Shown here piece by piece: positions 34,058 through 42,315 of a DNA stretch of 64,000 nucleotides. A model generated the notes under the pieces. The model was not told where the DNA came from. It made no database searches and saw nothing but the letters and a program-made list of their open reading frames with translations. The stretch spans positions 124,001 through 188,000 of the forward strand of contig JARYMF010000004.1 in assembly GCA_029907255.1 (NCBI GenBank), written 5' to 3'. Within the stretch, counting starts at the first letter, position 1. Each line of letters begins with the position of its first letter. The stretch comes from Armatimonadota bacterium (GTDB lineage: Bacteria > Armatimonadota > UBA5829 > DTJY01). A program made the position numbers and the translations under genes.

Positions 34058-36451
34058 ATGCGTCTGAATAGAATCAATTTTTGTTATATAGGGATCCTCC
34101 TTTTATTGGTTGCAATCCCTGCTTTTGGATTAACAATCACCGGCAAAGTATTCGTGGATGTAGACGGCGATGGATTGGCCGGAGCGCAAGACATCCCCCT
34201 TGACAAGGTGGCCGTTTCCGATGGGCGGGAGGTAGTGCTAACCGATGGTTCGGGCAATTACACTCTGGAAACCGAAGGCGGCAGAATTGTGTTTGTGTCT
34301 CTTCCGAAAGGCTATCGACCTGCAAAGAGCTTTTTTAGCGAGGTTGGGAAAGTAAAGCGTATTGATTTCCCTATGGTTCCCTGGCCAGAATCCCTCTCAA
34401 AGACTCTGCGTTTCGTCCAAATTACCGATATTCATGTGAACAATGAAGAAACCGCCAAAACGTTTACCGAAGACATAGATGAAATCAACGCACTTACCCC
34501 AAAACCTGCTTTTGTAATCCTTACTGGGGATTTAGTTAATGTGGGTTCAAATATTGAGGAATACGAAAACTACGTACGCGCTCTCTCCCGATTTAAAATT
34601 CCCTTTTTTAATGTAATAGGAAATCACGATGCATGCAGGGGAGAGGACCGCCTGGCGAATTATCACAAATTCCTTGGCCCAGATTACTATTCGTTTAACG
34701 TTGGGGACTACCATATATTAGTCATAAATTGCCTAGACTTCGATGCAAATAATGTGCAGAAAGAGTGGATTGCAAAAGACTTGGCGGCTTCCCCCAAAGG
34801 AACGCGGCTAATCCTCGCCCAACATTTCTGGCCCAGCCGTGAGCAACTAAAATATTTCGCAAGCCTCGGAGGACTCCTCATTGTCTCAGGACACTGGCAC
34901 GGAAATCGAGTAAGCAACGGAAATGGGATACTCGACCTTAACACACCACCGCTCAGGTTTGGAGGGATTGACCGCAATGCCCGCGGTTTCAGAATAATAG
35001 AGATTTCTGGCGAAGAGGCATCAAGCGAACTAAGACTCGCAGGTTTTAGCGAGAATGTTACCGTGGTAAGTCCGGCTGGATATTCCTTTGCCCCAAAAGG
35101 CAACCTAAAGCTGTTAGTAAATGCATATGACACGCGTTCAAAAATTGCAAAAGTCGAATGCGAAGTAGGCAAACGAAAAACTTCGCTAAAACCAGCCGGC
35201 AGTTGGAGCTGGGTGGGCGAGATCAAAGTAGACTCTCAGTCCAGCGATGCTCAAAAGCTTATTGCCACTGTAACTGACATAAGCGGCCGGACGTGGAAAA
35301 CTGAATCCACATTTCAAGCAGTGGATAATATGCCCTCCATCATAACAGGAGCAGATTGGCCTCAATTCCATGGCGACCACCACCATCTTGGTAGCTCTCC
35401 CGACCGCGTTTGTCCACCTTTGAGATTAGCATGGGCGACGCATGCGGGAGGATTCATCGGAATATCATCTCCAGTGGTTGGGGAGGGCTTAGTTTTTGTG
35501 GGCACCAACGATCTTGGCAATTTAAAAGACTGCGGCGTTTATGCATTCGATGCTAAAAGTGGAAAACTTAGATGGCGCTTTAAAACCGATAGCGCAGTCA
35601 AGAATTCGGTTGCATTCTCCAAAGGCCGAGTATTTGCCATAAGCGTAACGGGTTACCTATACTCTCTTGATGCACAAAATGGGAGGCTTTTGTGGAAGCA
35701 GGGATTGAGAGCTGAAAACGAACGATGGGAAATCGCCGCTCCTGTAGTGTTCGCTAATGTGGTCTATGCGGGTGGAACAACTTACTTGGCAGCATTCAAA
35801 GCTGACAGTGGGGAGCGGCTTTGGGAGGTGGACCTAGGCGGCCATGATTGGTGGCCAAGTTGTCCACTTACGCCAATGATTTCGGGTAGCCAATTAATTA
35901 TTACGTCGCGCACTGGAGCATTTGGAATAGACCGAAAGACGGGCAAAAAAATCTGGGAACTGGACGGCAATTTTCGGGGTTGCTCAGCAGTCGGGGAATT
36001 CATCTACGCTATACGAAACGGATTTCCTGTTGCAATCAACCCCATAGATGGAAAAACCGTTTGGGAAAGCACTGAAAAACTCGGCGACAGTGCATCAACA
36101 CCTGCAATCTCGGGAGAAACAATGGTCGTCGGTGATGCAGATGGACGCATATGTGCTTTCTCTACAAAGGATGGAAAGCTTCTTTGGACCTTCCAAACAG
36201 GCCCAAGTGTTTCTTCCCTCCAGCCATACAAGCGAGGCGGCAGCGATGTCAACTCCTCACCTGCCATTTCTGGCAACACAGTGTACATTGGCGCAAGTGA
36301 CGGCAAACTGTATGCCTTGTCGCTTACAAGTGGTGAGGAACTTTGGAGCCACAACCTTGGTGTTCCAATTGCATCCTCGCCGGCTATTTCGGGAAATGCG
36401 GTCTATGTCGGCGCCTATGATGGAAATGTTTACGCATTCATAGGGCAATAA
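34058..36451 (+). CDS. Exported calcineurin-like phosphoesterase fused to a PQQ-type beta-propeller
   Basis: The 797-residue product follows GAGGAGG and has a signal peptide (LLLLVAIPAFG). The first domain (TITGKVFVDVDGDGLAGAQ...) is the Ig-like N-terminal calcineurin module. The phosphoesterase domain (about 105-330) holds the dimetal motifs ITDIHVN (DxH), LTGDLVN (GD), VIGNHDA (GNHD), a late AQHFWP and SGHWHGN (GHxH). A beta-sandwich follows. From about residue 430 there are six to seven propeller blades with repeated YAFDAKSGKLRW, YSLDAQNGRLLWK and YALSLTSGEELW. Propeller plus phosphoesterase fusions are rare; I infer surface or periplasmic glycan or nucleotide chemistry, with no proven substrate. 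Confidence 0.88.
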   Translation: MRLNRINFCYIGILLLLVAIPAFGLTITGKVFVDVDGDGLAGAQDIPLDKVAVSDGREVVLTDGSGNYTLETEGGRIVFVSLPKGYRPAKSFFSEVGKVKRIDFPMVPWPESLSKTLRFVQITDIHVNNEETAKTFTEDIDEINALTPKPAFVILTGDLVNVGSNIEEYENYVRALSRFKIPFFNVIGNHDACRGEDRLANYHKFLGPDYYSFNVGDYHILVINCLDFDANNVQKEWIAKDLAASPKGTRLILAQHFWPSREQLKYFASLGGLLIVSGHWHGNRVSNGNGILDLNTPPLRFGGIDRNARGFRIIEISGEEASSELRLAGFSENVTVVSPAGYSFAPKGNLKLLVNAYDTRSKIAKVECEVGKRKTSLKPAGSWSWVGEIKVDSQSSDAQKLIATVTDISGRTWKTESTFQAVDNMPSIITGADWPQFHGDHHHLGSSPDRVCPPLRLAWATHAGGFIGISSPVVGEGLVFVGTNDLGNLKDCGVYAFDAKSGKLRWRFKTDSAVKNSVAFSKGRVFAISVTGYLYSLDAQNGRLLWKQGLRAENERWEIAAPVVFANVVYAGGTTYLAAFKADSGERLWEVDLGGHDWWPSCPLTPMISGSQLIITSRTGAFGIDRKTGKKIWELDGNFRGCSAVGEFIYAIRNGFPVAINPIDGKTVWESTEKLGDSASTPAISGETMVVGDADGRICAFSTKDGKLLWTFQTGPSVSSLQPYKRGGSDVNSSPAISGNTVYIGASDGKLYALSLTSGEELWSHNLGVPIASSPAISGNAVYVGAYDGNVYAFIGQ

Positions 36452-36477
36452 ATCATTTCTAAGCGACTCTTACCATT

Positions 36478-36514
36478 GAAAAGGTGCGGATTACAACCTC
36501 TTCCGCACCTTTTC
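36478..36514. terminator. Convergent terminator overlapping the end of the aminotransferase gene
   Basis: GAAAAGGTGCGGA (36478-36490) and TCCGCACCTTTTC (36502-36514) are exact complements. The right arm lies inside the last codons of the minus-strand gene ending at 36491, so the coding sequence itself forms half of the hairpin. It also lies 27 bases after the + gene ending at 36451. Confidence 0.78.
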
Positions 36515-37750
36515 CGCTGTATTCCGAATCCCTGCTATCATATCCTCAATCTCACGATCGGTCAGTCGAGGATGCATTGGTATGTTAAACTCCCGCCGAT
36601 AGAAAAAATCCTCATGCACAGGACAAAGGTGGTCGCCATATCCGAGTTTCTTCAAGCCATCAAAATGATATGTCGGCTGGTAGTGAAGAATACCCTGAAT
36701 CCCTTCCTCACGGTAGAGAACACGCATAAAGTCATCCCGGCTGGCACCCAGCTCTTCTTCCTCAATACAAACAGTATAGAGGTGATAAACATGCGTGCAG
36801 TTCGGGTCTTCATAAACCGGAGTTACTCCCTTTATCCCTTTGATTCCCTCGGTAATCCTTCGTCCAATCTCCCTGCGCTTCTCATTTAGCATTGGAAGCT
36901 TCTTGAGCTGAACTCGCCCCACCGCCGCCTGAACTTCATTCATGCGATAATTGCAACCCCACTTGCCGTTTACATCCACGACATTGAAATGAGACGGAAT
37001 CCAATAATCGGTTTGATTCTCCCAAGGCTGAAGATTCATGCAACGAAGTTTTTCGATGGCATCCACCATATCATCGCGATTGGTGGTTATCATGCCACCC
37101 TCCCCGCATGTAGTCATGTTTTTTAGAGAGTGAAAACTGAAACATCCAAAGTCGCCAATGCTACCTGCCTTGCACCCCTTATATTCAGCACCAGGAGCGT
37201 GCGCACAATCCTCGAGCACTGCAAGATTATATTTCCGCGCAATCTCCATAATTGGATCCATGTCGCACATCTGTCCCCCGTAATGAACAACATAAATAGC
37301 CCTAGTTCGACTTGTAATCTTGTCCTCAATCTGATTTGGGTCAATATTGAAAGTCCTTGGATCAATGTCTGCGAAAACTGGCCGCGCGCCTTCTTTCAAT
37401 AAAACAAGCGAAGTAGCAATAAAGGTGTTCGGTGTGACAATAACCTCATCGCCAGGCCCAATCCCCAATGCCTGGGTGCAAACATGCATAGCTGTCGTAC
37501 AGTTTGAAGTAGCAAAGGCATATTTCACTCCGCACATTTCCGCAAACTCTTTTTGGAATGCCGCTACCTGGGGTCCCATCGTCAATGTGTCTTGCTGCAT
37601 TGCCGCCCATGCTGCATTTCGCTCTTCTTCATCATATATCGAGCCAAAAAACGAATATGGAACTTTCAAAACGACTCCGTCATCAACGCTGTAACTGCTG
37701 GTGATGCCGCCTTCGGTATCGGCCCCCGTGTATTTCTTCTTTTCTTCCAT
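36491..37750 (-). CDS. DegT/DnrJ/EryC1/StrS family aminotransferase
   Basis: The 419-residue product has YAFATSNCTTAMHVCTQALGI, GDEVIVTPNTFIATSLVLL and VLEDCAHAPGAEYKG with the PLP Asp. GCFSFHSLKNMTTCGEGGM contains the probable Schiff-base Lys. CNYRMNEVQAAVGRVQL is the family C-terminal signature. It is the second such enzyme in the window and is only distantly similar to the one at 17557. It is last in the minus-strand glycan locus (GH, fucosidase, beta-helix, sulfatase). A nucleotide-sugar aminotransferase is unusual at the end of a degradation locus and may serve re-synthesis of an amino- or deoxy-sugar. Confidence 0.9.
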   Translation of the reverse strand: MEEKKKYTGADTEGGITSSYSVDDGVVLKVPYSFFGSIYDEEERNAAWAAMQQDTLTMGPQVAAFQKEFAEMCGVKYAFATSNCTTAMHVCTQALGIGPGDEVIVTPNTFIATSLVLLKEGARPVFADIDPRTFNIDPNQIEDKITSRTRAIYVVHYGGQMCDMDPIMEIARKYNLAVLEDCAHAPGAEYKGCKAGSIGDFGCFSFHSLKNMTTCGEGGMITTNRDDMVDAIEKLRCMNLQPWENQTDYWIPSHFNVVDVNGKWGCNYRMNEVQAAVGRVQLKKLPMLNEKRREIGRRITEGIKGIKGVTPVYEDPNCTHVYHLYTVCIEEEELGASRDDFMRVLYREEGIQGILHYQPTYHFDGLKKLGYGDHLCPVHEDFFYRREFNIPMHPRLTDREIEDMIAGIRNTAEKVRKRL

Positions 37751-37814
37751 CTCATACCTCCCAAGTTCTTTTCAATTTGATTGTATACTGCAAAAACCTA
37801 AGCGTTTGGCTTTC

Positions 37815-39479
37815 TCATGTGCAATAATTGGAGCTTTGCGCTTCCCAGTAGCCTCTAGGATGCCGCTTTAATACATAACGCCGTCTCGGAAGAGGCAAAG
37901 AATCCTGTACGCGAAGCCGCCATTTCAACATCTCCCCAATCAATTCCCTTTCCACTCGACACAGCATTGCAATCGAACTTATTCCATTATGGCAAAGCCT
38001 TCTTGCAAACTCTTTCCCTCGCATGCCAGCACAACGAACGAGGACCTCCTCCAAATCGTTCTTCAGTGCACTTACGTTATTAGATACGCCTTGAGCGAGG
38101 ACAGTGGAAAAATCATACAGCTCCAAGGGATCATCAATAATGTTGTAGAGTTGCTCACGCCCATCCATATCAAAAATAAGCTTCCAATCTTCTTTACGCA
38201 CCATTGCCATCGTGCCACTTTGCGTCCACGAGTTCAGGCAGTCAAAAGCTCCCCAATTAGCCTTATCTAAAGTACAAGAACCGTCAAAAGTACTTACCGT
38301 CAGTCCATCAGCAGTCGGATCAAGATCTTCGTCCCCCGTATAATGAAGCCCACCAAAACCATGCTCCACATAGGCGCTGTTGAATTCCCCCTCTGGATAA
38401 CCTTCGCCTGTTAACAATGGCCACAGACTCCTTCCTTGAACTCCATCGGGAAGTTGGATGCCAACCGCCTCGCAAAGCGTAGGCATGATGTCAACAATTG
38501 AGACATGGGCTGGGTGTGGATTCTCAATACGCCGAATCCCAGGTCCAAAAAACTGCAGTGGTATTCTCACGAGCACCTCCGCCAGCCCCGGGCCTTTGCG
38601 AAGAAGCCCATACTCGCCAACAAAATCACCATGGTCGGAAAGAAAAACTATAATTGTATTCTCAAGCAATCTTTGGGCATCTAGGAACTCAACAAAGCGG
38701 CTAATTTGATCATCGAGCAAGCGAAGCATCCCTAAATAGCTAGCCCTTGCTCGTGGTATTTGTTCTTTAAAGCCTGGGAAAGCTAGCTCGAAACACGCGC
38801 GGCACCAGCAGTACTTAAATCCTTTTACCTCCAAAGTACTCTCATCCGCCCGAGGCAATGGCAGAATCTCAGGCGGGAACATTGACCAGTACGGCTCAGG
38901 AACTTGATAAGGATTGTGCGGCTCAGGAAAGCTAAGCCATAGGAGGAACGGCCGCCTCCCAATTGACTTGACCCATTCCTCAGCCTTTGAAACTAAGCGA
39001 TAAGGAATCTGGCACTCAAGTGGAAATGGTGTCGGTTCAAGGGACATGTGGAAATGGGTTTCCTCCATCCACTTGTTGAAGGCTCTCTCCTGCTGAGAGA
39101 GACCATCTCCGTGAATTCCCAGGTGGCCGCACTCAAACCAAAAGTCGCATTTTTCAGGCGAAAGGTGCGAATGGTTTTTGCCAATAAGGGCAGTAGAGTA
39201 TCCATGCCTTCTAAAGACATCGAAAAGGTCCTCGGTATAGTATGCATCCTCTATGTTGTGGTTTGTCCTGACCCGATGGGCACTTGGCCACCTTCCAGTA
39301 AGCATGCTCACCCTTGCCGGCGCACAAACGGGCATAGAAGTGTACGCCTTGTTGAACCAAACCCCACGCCTTGCAAGCAAATCAAGGAATGGCGTAGTGT
39401 CAAGGGGAAAACCCTCCCTTTTACACAAGTCTGCTCGCTGTTGGTCTGTCATGATAATGACAACATTGGGTTTGTCCAC
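37815..39479 (-). CDS. Sulfatase (formylglycine-dependent), no signal peptide
   Basis: The 554-residue product starts MDKPNVVIIMTDQQRADL, typical of arylsulfatases, with the first metal aspartates. The formylglycine motif is CAPARVSMLTGRWPS (C-x-P-x-R, Cys to be oxidised). TALIGKNHSHLSPEK and LSDHGDFVGEYGLL supply further metal and sulfate contacts. There is no signal peptide, so it would act in the cytoplasm on imported sulfated sugars unless a start is missed. It follows the beta-helix gene by three bases and is thus co-transcribed. Confidence 0.93.
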   Translation of the reverse strand: MDKPNVVIIMTDQQRADLCKREGFPLDTTPFLDLLARRGVWFNKAYTSMPVCAPARVSMLTGRWPSAHRVRTNHNIEDAYYTEDLFDVFRRHGYSTALIGKNHSHLSPEKCDFWFECGHLGIHGDGLSQQERAFNKWMEETHFHMSLEPTPFPLECQIPYRLVSKAEEWVKSIGRRPFLLWLSFPEPHNPYQVPEPYWSMFPPEILPLPRADESTLEVKGFKYCWCRACFELAFPGFKEQIPRARASYLGMLRLLDDQISRFVEFLDAQRLLENTIIVFLSDHGDFVGEYGLLRKGPGLAEVLVRIPLQFFGPGIRRIENPHPAHVSIVDIMPTLCEAVGIQLPDGVQGRSLWPLLTGEGYPEGEFNSAYVEHGFGGLHYTGDEDLDPTADGLTVSTFDGSCTLDKANWGAFDCLNSWTQSGTMAMVRKEDWKLIFDMDGREQLYNIIDDPLELYDFSTVLAQGVSNNVSALKNDLEEVLVRCAGMRGKEFARRLCHNGISSIAMLCRVERELIGEMLKWRLRVQDSLPLPRRRYVLKRHPRGYWEAQSSNYCT

Positions 39480-39482
39480 AAA

Positions 39483-40745
39483 TTACCTCCAGTTTGACTG
39501 CAGACCAATTATCCACTCGGCCCTGACTTCAACTGATTTCCTCTCAGAACCTTGATCAAGAATGATTTCCCCAAAGACACTTTTAGGGGGAACTTTAACA
39601 TAATTGTCTTCATATATAACGGGCGCTCGATTCTTTAAGTTTCTAATGAGACATTTATGGAACTCTATCCCGCCAATTGGCTCTTTTGAGCTTTTTTCGA
39701 CCTTTAAAAGTATTGGCGGCCCACCCTCTGGGTCGAGAATCGAGCAATCCATAAATCGAACTTTGCACCCACTCTCCGGCTTGTTCACAATGAACAGTCC
39801 GCCGTTTCGTCCGCCGCGGAAATTACAATTCACAAACTCGACTGTTCCCTTGACAGCATCTTCCTTCGAGTTACCTGTAGCAAGAAATACTGAGTGATTA
39901 TTGCCGATTGACGTGCAGTTCTCAATTCGAATCGACACTGGCTCTGACATCGCTTTTAATGGTGAAAGATAGAACTCGTAACCATCTCCTTGATTATCAC
40001 GCGCAACGCAATCGCGCATCACAATATTTACAAGCCGTTCGCTCGGTAGGTTTGGCTCAAAATCAATCCCTGCCTGGGGCGGAGTTCCCGCAGTGCCGCA
40101 CATTATAGTTTTCTCGATTAGGAGATTTTCTGCGTTTATGACACTAATGCCCTGCCGATAATTCCTAATGCATTTCACGTCCCTAATGATTATATTCTTA
40201 TTCACTTCGCCATTTCGCCCTGAACCAAGGTAGATTCCATCGCCGCCGCTCTCCGCAAGCGTCAAGCCATACACCTTAACATTAGTGCAACCACAAATAG
40301 AAAGCACATGACGCCATTCCGCTTTCTCATAACCAGGTCCATCATAATCGGCACGACGCATGCGCAAGACTGCACCGTAGCCAATGAGTGTAATATTCTC
40401 CTTGCCGTTCGCGCGAAAAAGGCAATCGCCTTTCCCCTTAAATTCCCCTCGTTTTGCAATGACTTCGACTCCCGGCTCAAATACAATAGTTTGGTTGCTA
40501 ACCAGCATAATCGATTTAACAATCCACGGCGACCCAACATTATCAATAACCAGCTTTCTGACGCCGGAATTTATCGCATCCTGGATTGCACTAGTTGAAT
40601 CTGCCGCATCGAATCCCCACCACGATGCCCGAGCAACCTTTACTTTCCCAGTCTTTACAAGGTCAATCATAGATTGGTTTCTTTGGGCTCCAGCCCCAGA
40701 AACAAAAAGCAAGCTAATTAGGCACATAATGATAACTCTGTACAT
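39483..40745 (-). CDS. Secreted right-handed parallel beta-helix protein
   Basis: The 420-residue product has a signal peptide (YRVIIMCLISLLFVSGAGAQ). After a short pectate-lyase-superfamily entry (ASWWGFDAADSTSAIQDAINSG) it forms repeated beta-helix coils: NTIGNV-like turns such as ITLIGYGAVLRMR, VKVYGLTLAESGGDGIYLG, IIIRDVKCIRNYRQGISVINA, LVNIVMRDCVARDNQGDGYEF. The fold is that of GH28/PL polysaccharide-cleaving enzymes; I cannot identify the catalytic Asp triad, so activity is uncertain. It is encoded with a fucosidase, a sulfatase and a GH5-like hydrolase, which suggests action on a sulfated, fucose-containing polysaccharide. Confidence 0.85.
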   Translation of the reverse strand: MYRVIIMCLISLLFVSGAGAQRNQSMIDLVKTGKVKVARASWWGFDAADSTSAIQDAINSGVRKLVIDNVGSPWIVKSIMLVSNQTIVFEPGVEVIAKRGEFKGKGDCLFRANGKENITLIGYGAVLRMRRADYDGPGYEKAEWRHVLSICGCTNVKVYGLTLAESGGDGIYLGSGRNGEVNKNIIIRDVKCIRNYRQGISVINAENLLIEKTIMCGTAGTPPQAGIDFEPNLPSERLVNIVMRDCVARDNQGDGYEFYLSPLKAMSEPVSIRIENCTSIGNNHSVFLATGNSKEDAVKGTVEFVNCNFRGGRNGGLFIVNKPESGCKVRFMDCSILDPEGGPPILLKVEKSSKEPIGGIEFHKCLIRNLKNRAPVIYEDNYVKVPPKSVFGEIILDQGSERKSVEVRAEWIIGLQSNWR

Positions 40746-40838
40746 ACCTCATCCCTCAACAAGCCATTGAAAAGCATCTGAAGAATTGCCAAGTCTTTTG
40801 TAGTCAGCCGTTGTTTCTCCAATAACAATGCACAGGCA

Positions 40839-42149
40839 TCACTCAATTGGTAAGATATCACCTTTGACCTCAAGCGCCACTACAGTTGCCACCGGGTCGG
40901 GCGCAGTAATTGGGACAACGATGCCAATGCCATTTTCAGTCTTTATTGTTATCAACGGCTTTTCAGGCTGAGCAAGTAGGTATGCCTTCTTTACTTCTCC
41001 CTTCATCGGCACGCGTAGCATTTTATCCTTGGGCCAGTCGAAGACATGTAGATAAAGAGTTTTGCCTTTTCTTGTACAACGCCCCCAAGGCAGATTCTTG
41101 AACGGACTTGCCGTCGTTCCGTAAATCGCCTCGCCATTTACCTTCATCCACTTACCTATTTCACGTAAGCGGTCTACGCTTGGCTGTGGGATTACCCCCT
41201 CTGCTGTTGGCCCAACATTGAGCAGATAGTTTCCACCCTTGCTTGCTATATCAATTAGGTTGCGAATAAGCGTCTCCGTTGACTTCCAGTTATTGTCATA
41301 GGATTTATAGCCCCATGTGTCGTTCATCGTCATGCAGGTCTCCCAGTCGCGGTTGGCATAACCACTTTCTGGAATGTGTTGTTCAGGGGTTTCCGTGTCG
41401 CCCGGGTAAATTCCAAGGCGATTATTGGTTATGATTCCCGGTTGAAGTTTGGTAAGAGGCAGAAGCATATCAGCCATTTCTTTTGTCATGCCGCACGGCG
41501 TATCCCACCAAAGTATTGAGACGCGCCCATAATTAGATAGAAGCTCACGGACTTGGGGCACAGCAATGTTTCGAATATAATCCATCATATCGCCTTCCTG
41601 CGCCTCGTCCCAATGCCCTCGGCATGCGCTCCCACCTCGATGATGCCAATCCTGCGCCTGAGAATAGTAGAAGCCTAGTCTTATGCCGTGCCTTCGGCAG
41701 GCGTCTGCCAATTCCAAGAGGGGATCACGCTTAAAAGGCGTGGCGTCGTAGATATTGAATGGGCTTGCTTTTGACCGGAACATAGCAAAACCGTCATGGT
41801 GTTTTGCGGTGATAACGATATATTTCATCCCTGCCTCCTTCGCCAAGCGAACCCACTCATCGGCGTTGAACTTTACAGGGTTGAACTGCTTTGCCAGCTC
41901 AGCGTATTCGGCTACAGGGATTTTTGCAGTGCACATTATCCATTCGCCAATACCAGGGATTTGCTGGCCCTTCCACGTACCCGCAGGGACTGAATAGATT
42001 CCCCAATGGATAAACATGCCGAACTTTGCCTCGCGCCACCATTTCATTCGAGCATTTCTTTGCTCCGGAGATTCCTCGGCTACTGCGGTCCCAATTAGTA
42101 CAATACTTGCAAGAAAACAAGCAAAGAGGACCCTTAAAGTACAATTCAT
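40839..42149 (-). CDS. Alpha-L-fucosidase, GH29
   Basis: The 436-residue product has a signal peptide (VLFACFLASIVLIGTAVAEE). GH29 features include WWREAKFGMFIHWGIYSVPAG at the start of the barrel, then YIVITAKHHDGFAMF with the conserved His pair. LGFYYSQAQDWHH follows, as does the nucleophile region ILWWDTP with the catalytic Asp. GNYLLNVGPTAEGVI is a further family block, and a C-terminal beta-sandwich closes it. It removes terminal alpha-L-fucose by a retaining mechanism. It is exported and co-oriented with neighbouring glycan enzymes; a sulfated fucan or fucosylated glycan substrate is a reasonable guess. Confidence 0.95.
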   Translation of the reverse strand: MNCTLRVLFACFLASIVLIGTAVAEESPEQRNARMKWWREAKFGMFIHWGIYSVPAGTWKGQQIPGIGEWIMCTAKIPVAEYAELAKQFNPVKFNADEWVRLAKEAGMKYIVITAKHHDGFAMFRSKASPFNIYDATPFKRDPLLELADACRRHGIRLGFYYSQAQDWHHRGGSACRGHWDEAQEGDMMDYIRNIAVPQVRELLSNYGRVSILWWDTPCGMTKEMADMLLPLTKLQPGIITNNRLGIYPGDTETPEQHIPESGYANRDWETCMTMNDTWGYKSYDNNWKSTETLIRNLIDIASKGGNYLLNVGPTAEGVIPQPSVDRLREIGKWMKVNGEAIYGTTASPFKNLPWGRCTRKGKTLYLHVFDWPKDKMLRVPMKGEVKKAYLLAQPEKPLITIKTENGIGIVVPITAPDPVATVVALEVKGDILPIE

Positions 42150-42315
42150 AACCGCTTTCCCCCTCTAAAAAATAAAAATTGCCTCCTATTCCCTTTCGGT
42201 GTGCGAATCTGGTTTCCCTCTTCAGAGAAGATACTTAATCGAATATCAAAGGCTGAACTTCTTAGAATAAGCCAGAAGAGGAAGCTTAATAGTGAGAGCT
42301 TTTGTGGATAACTTT

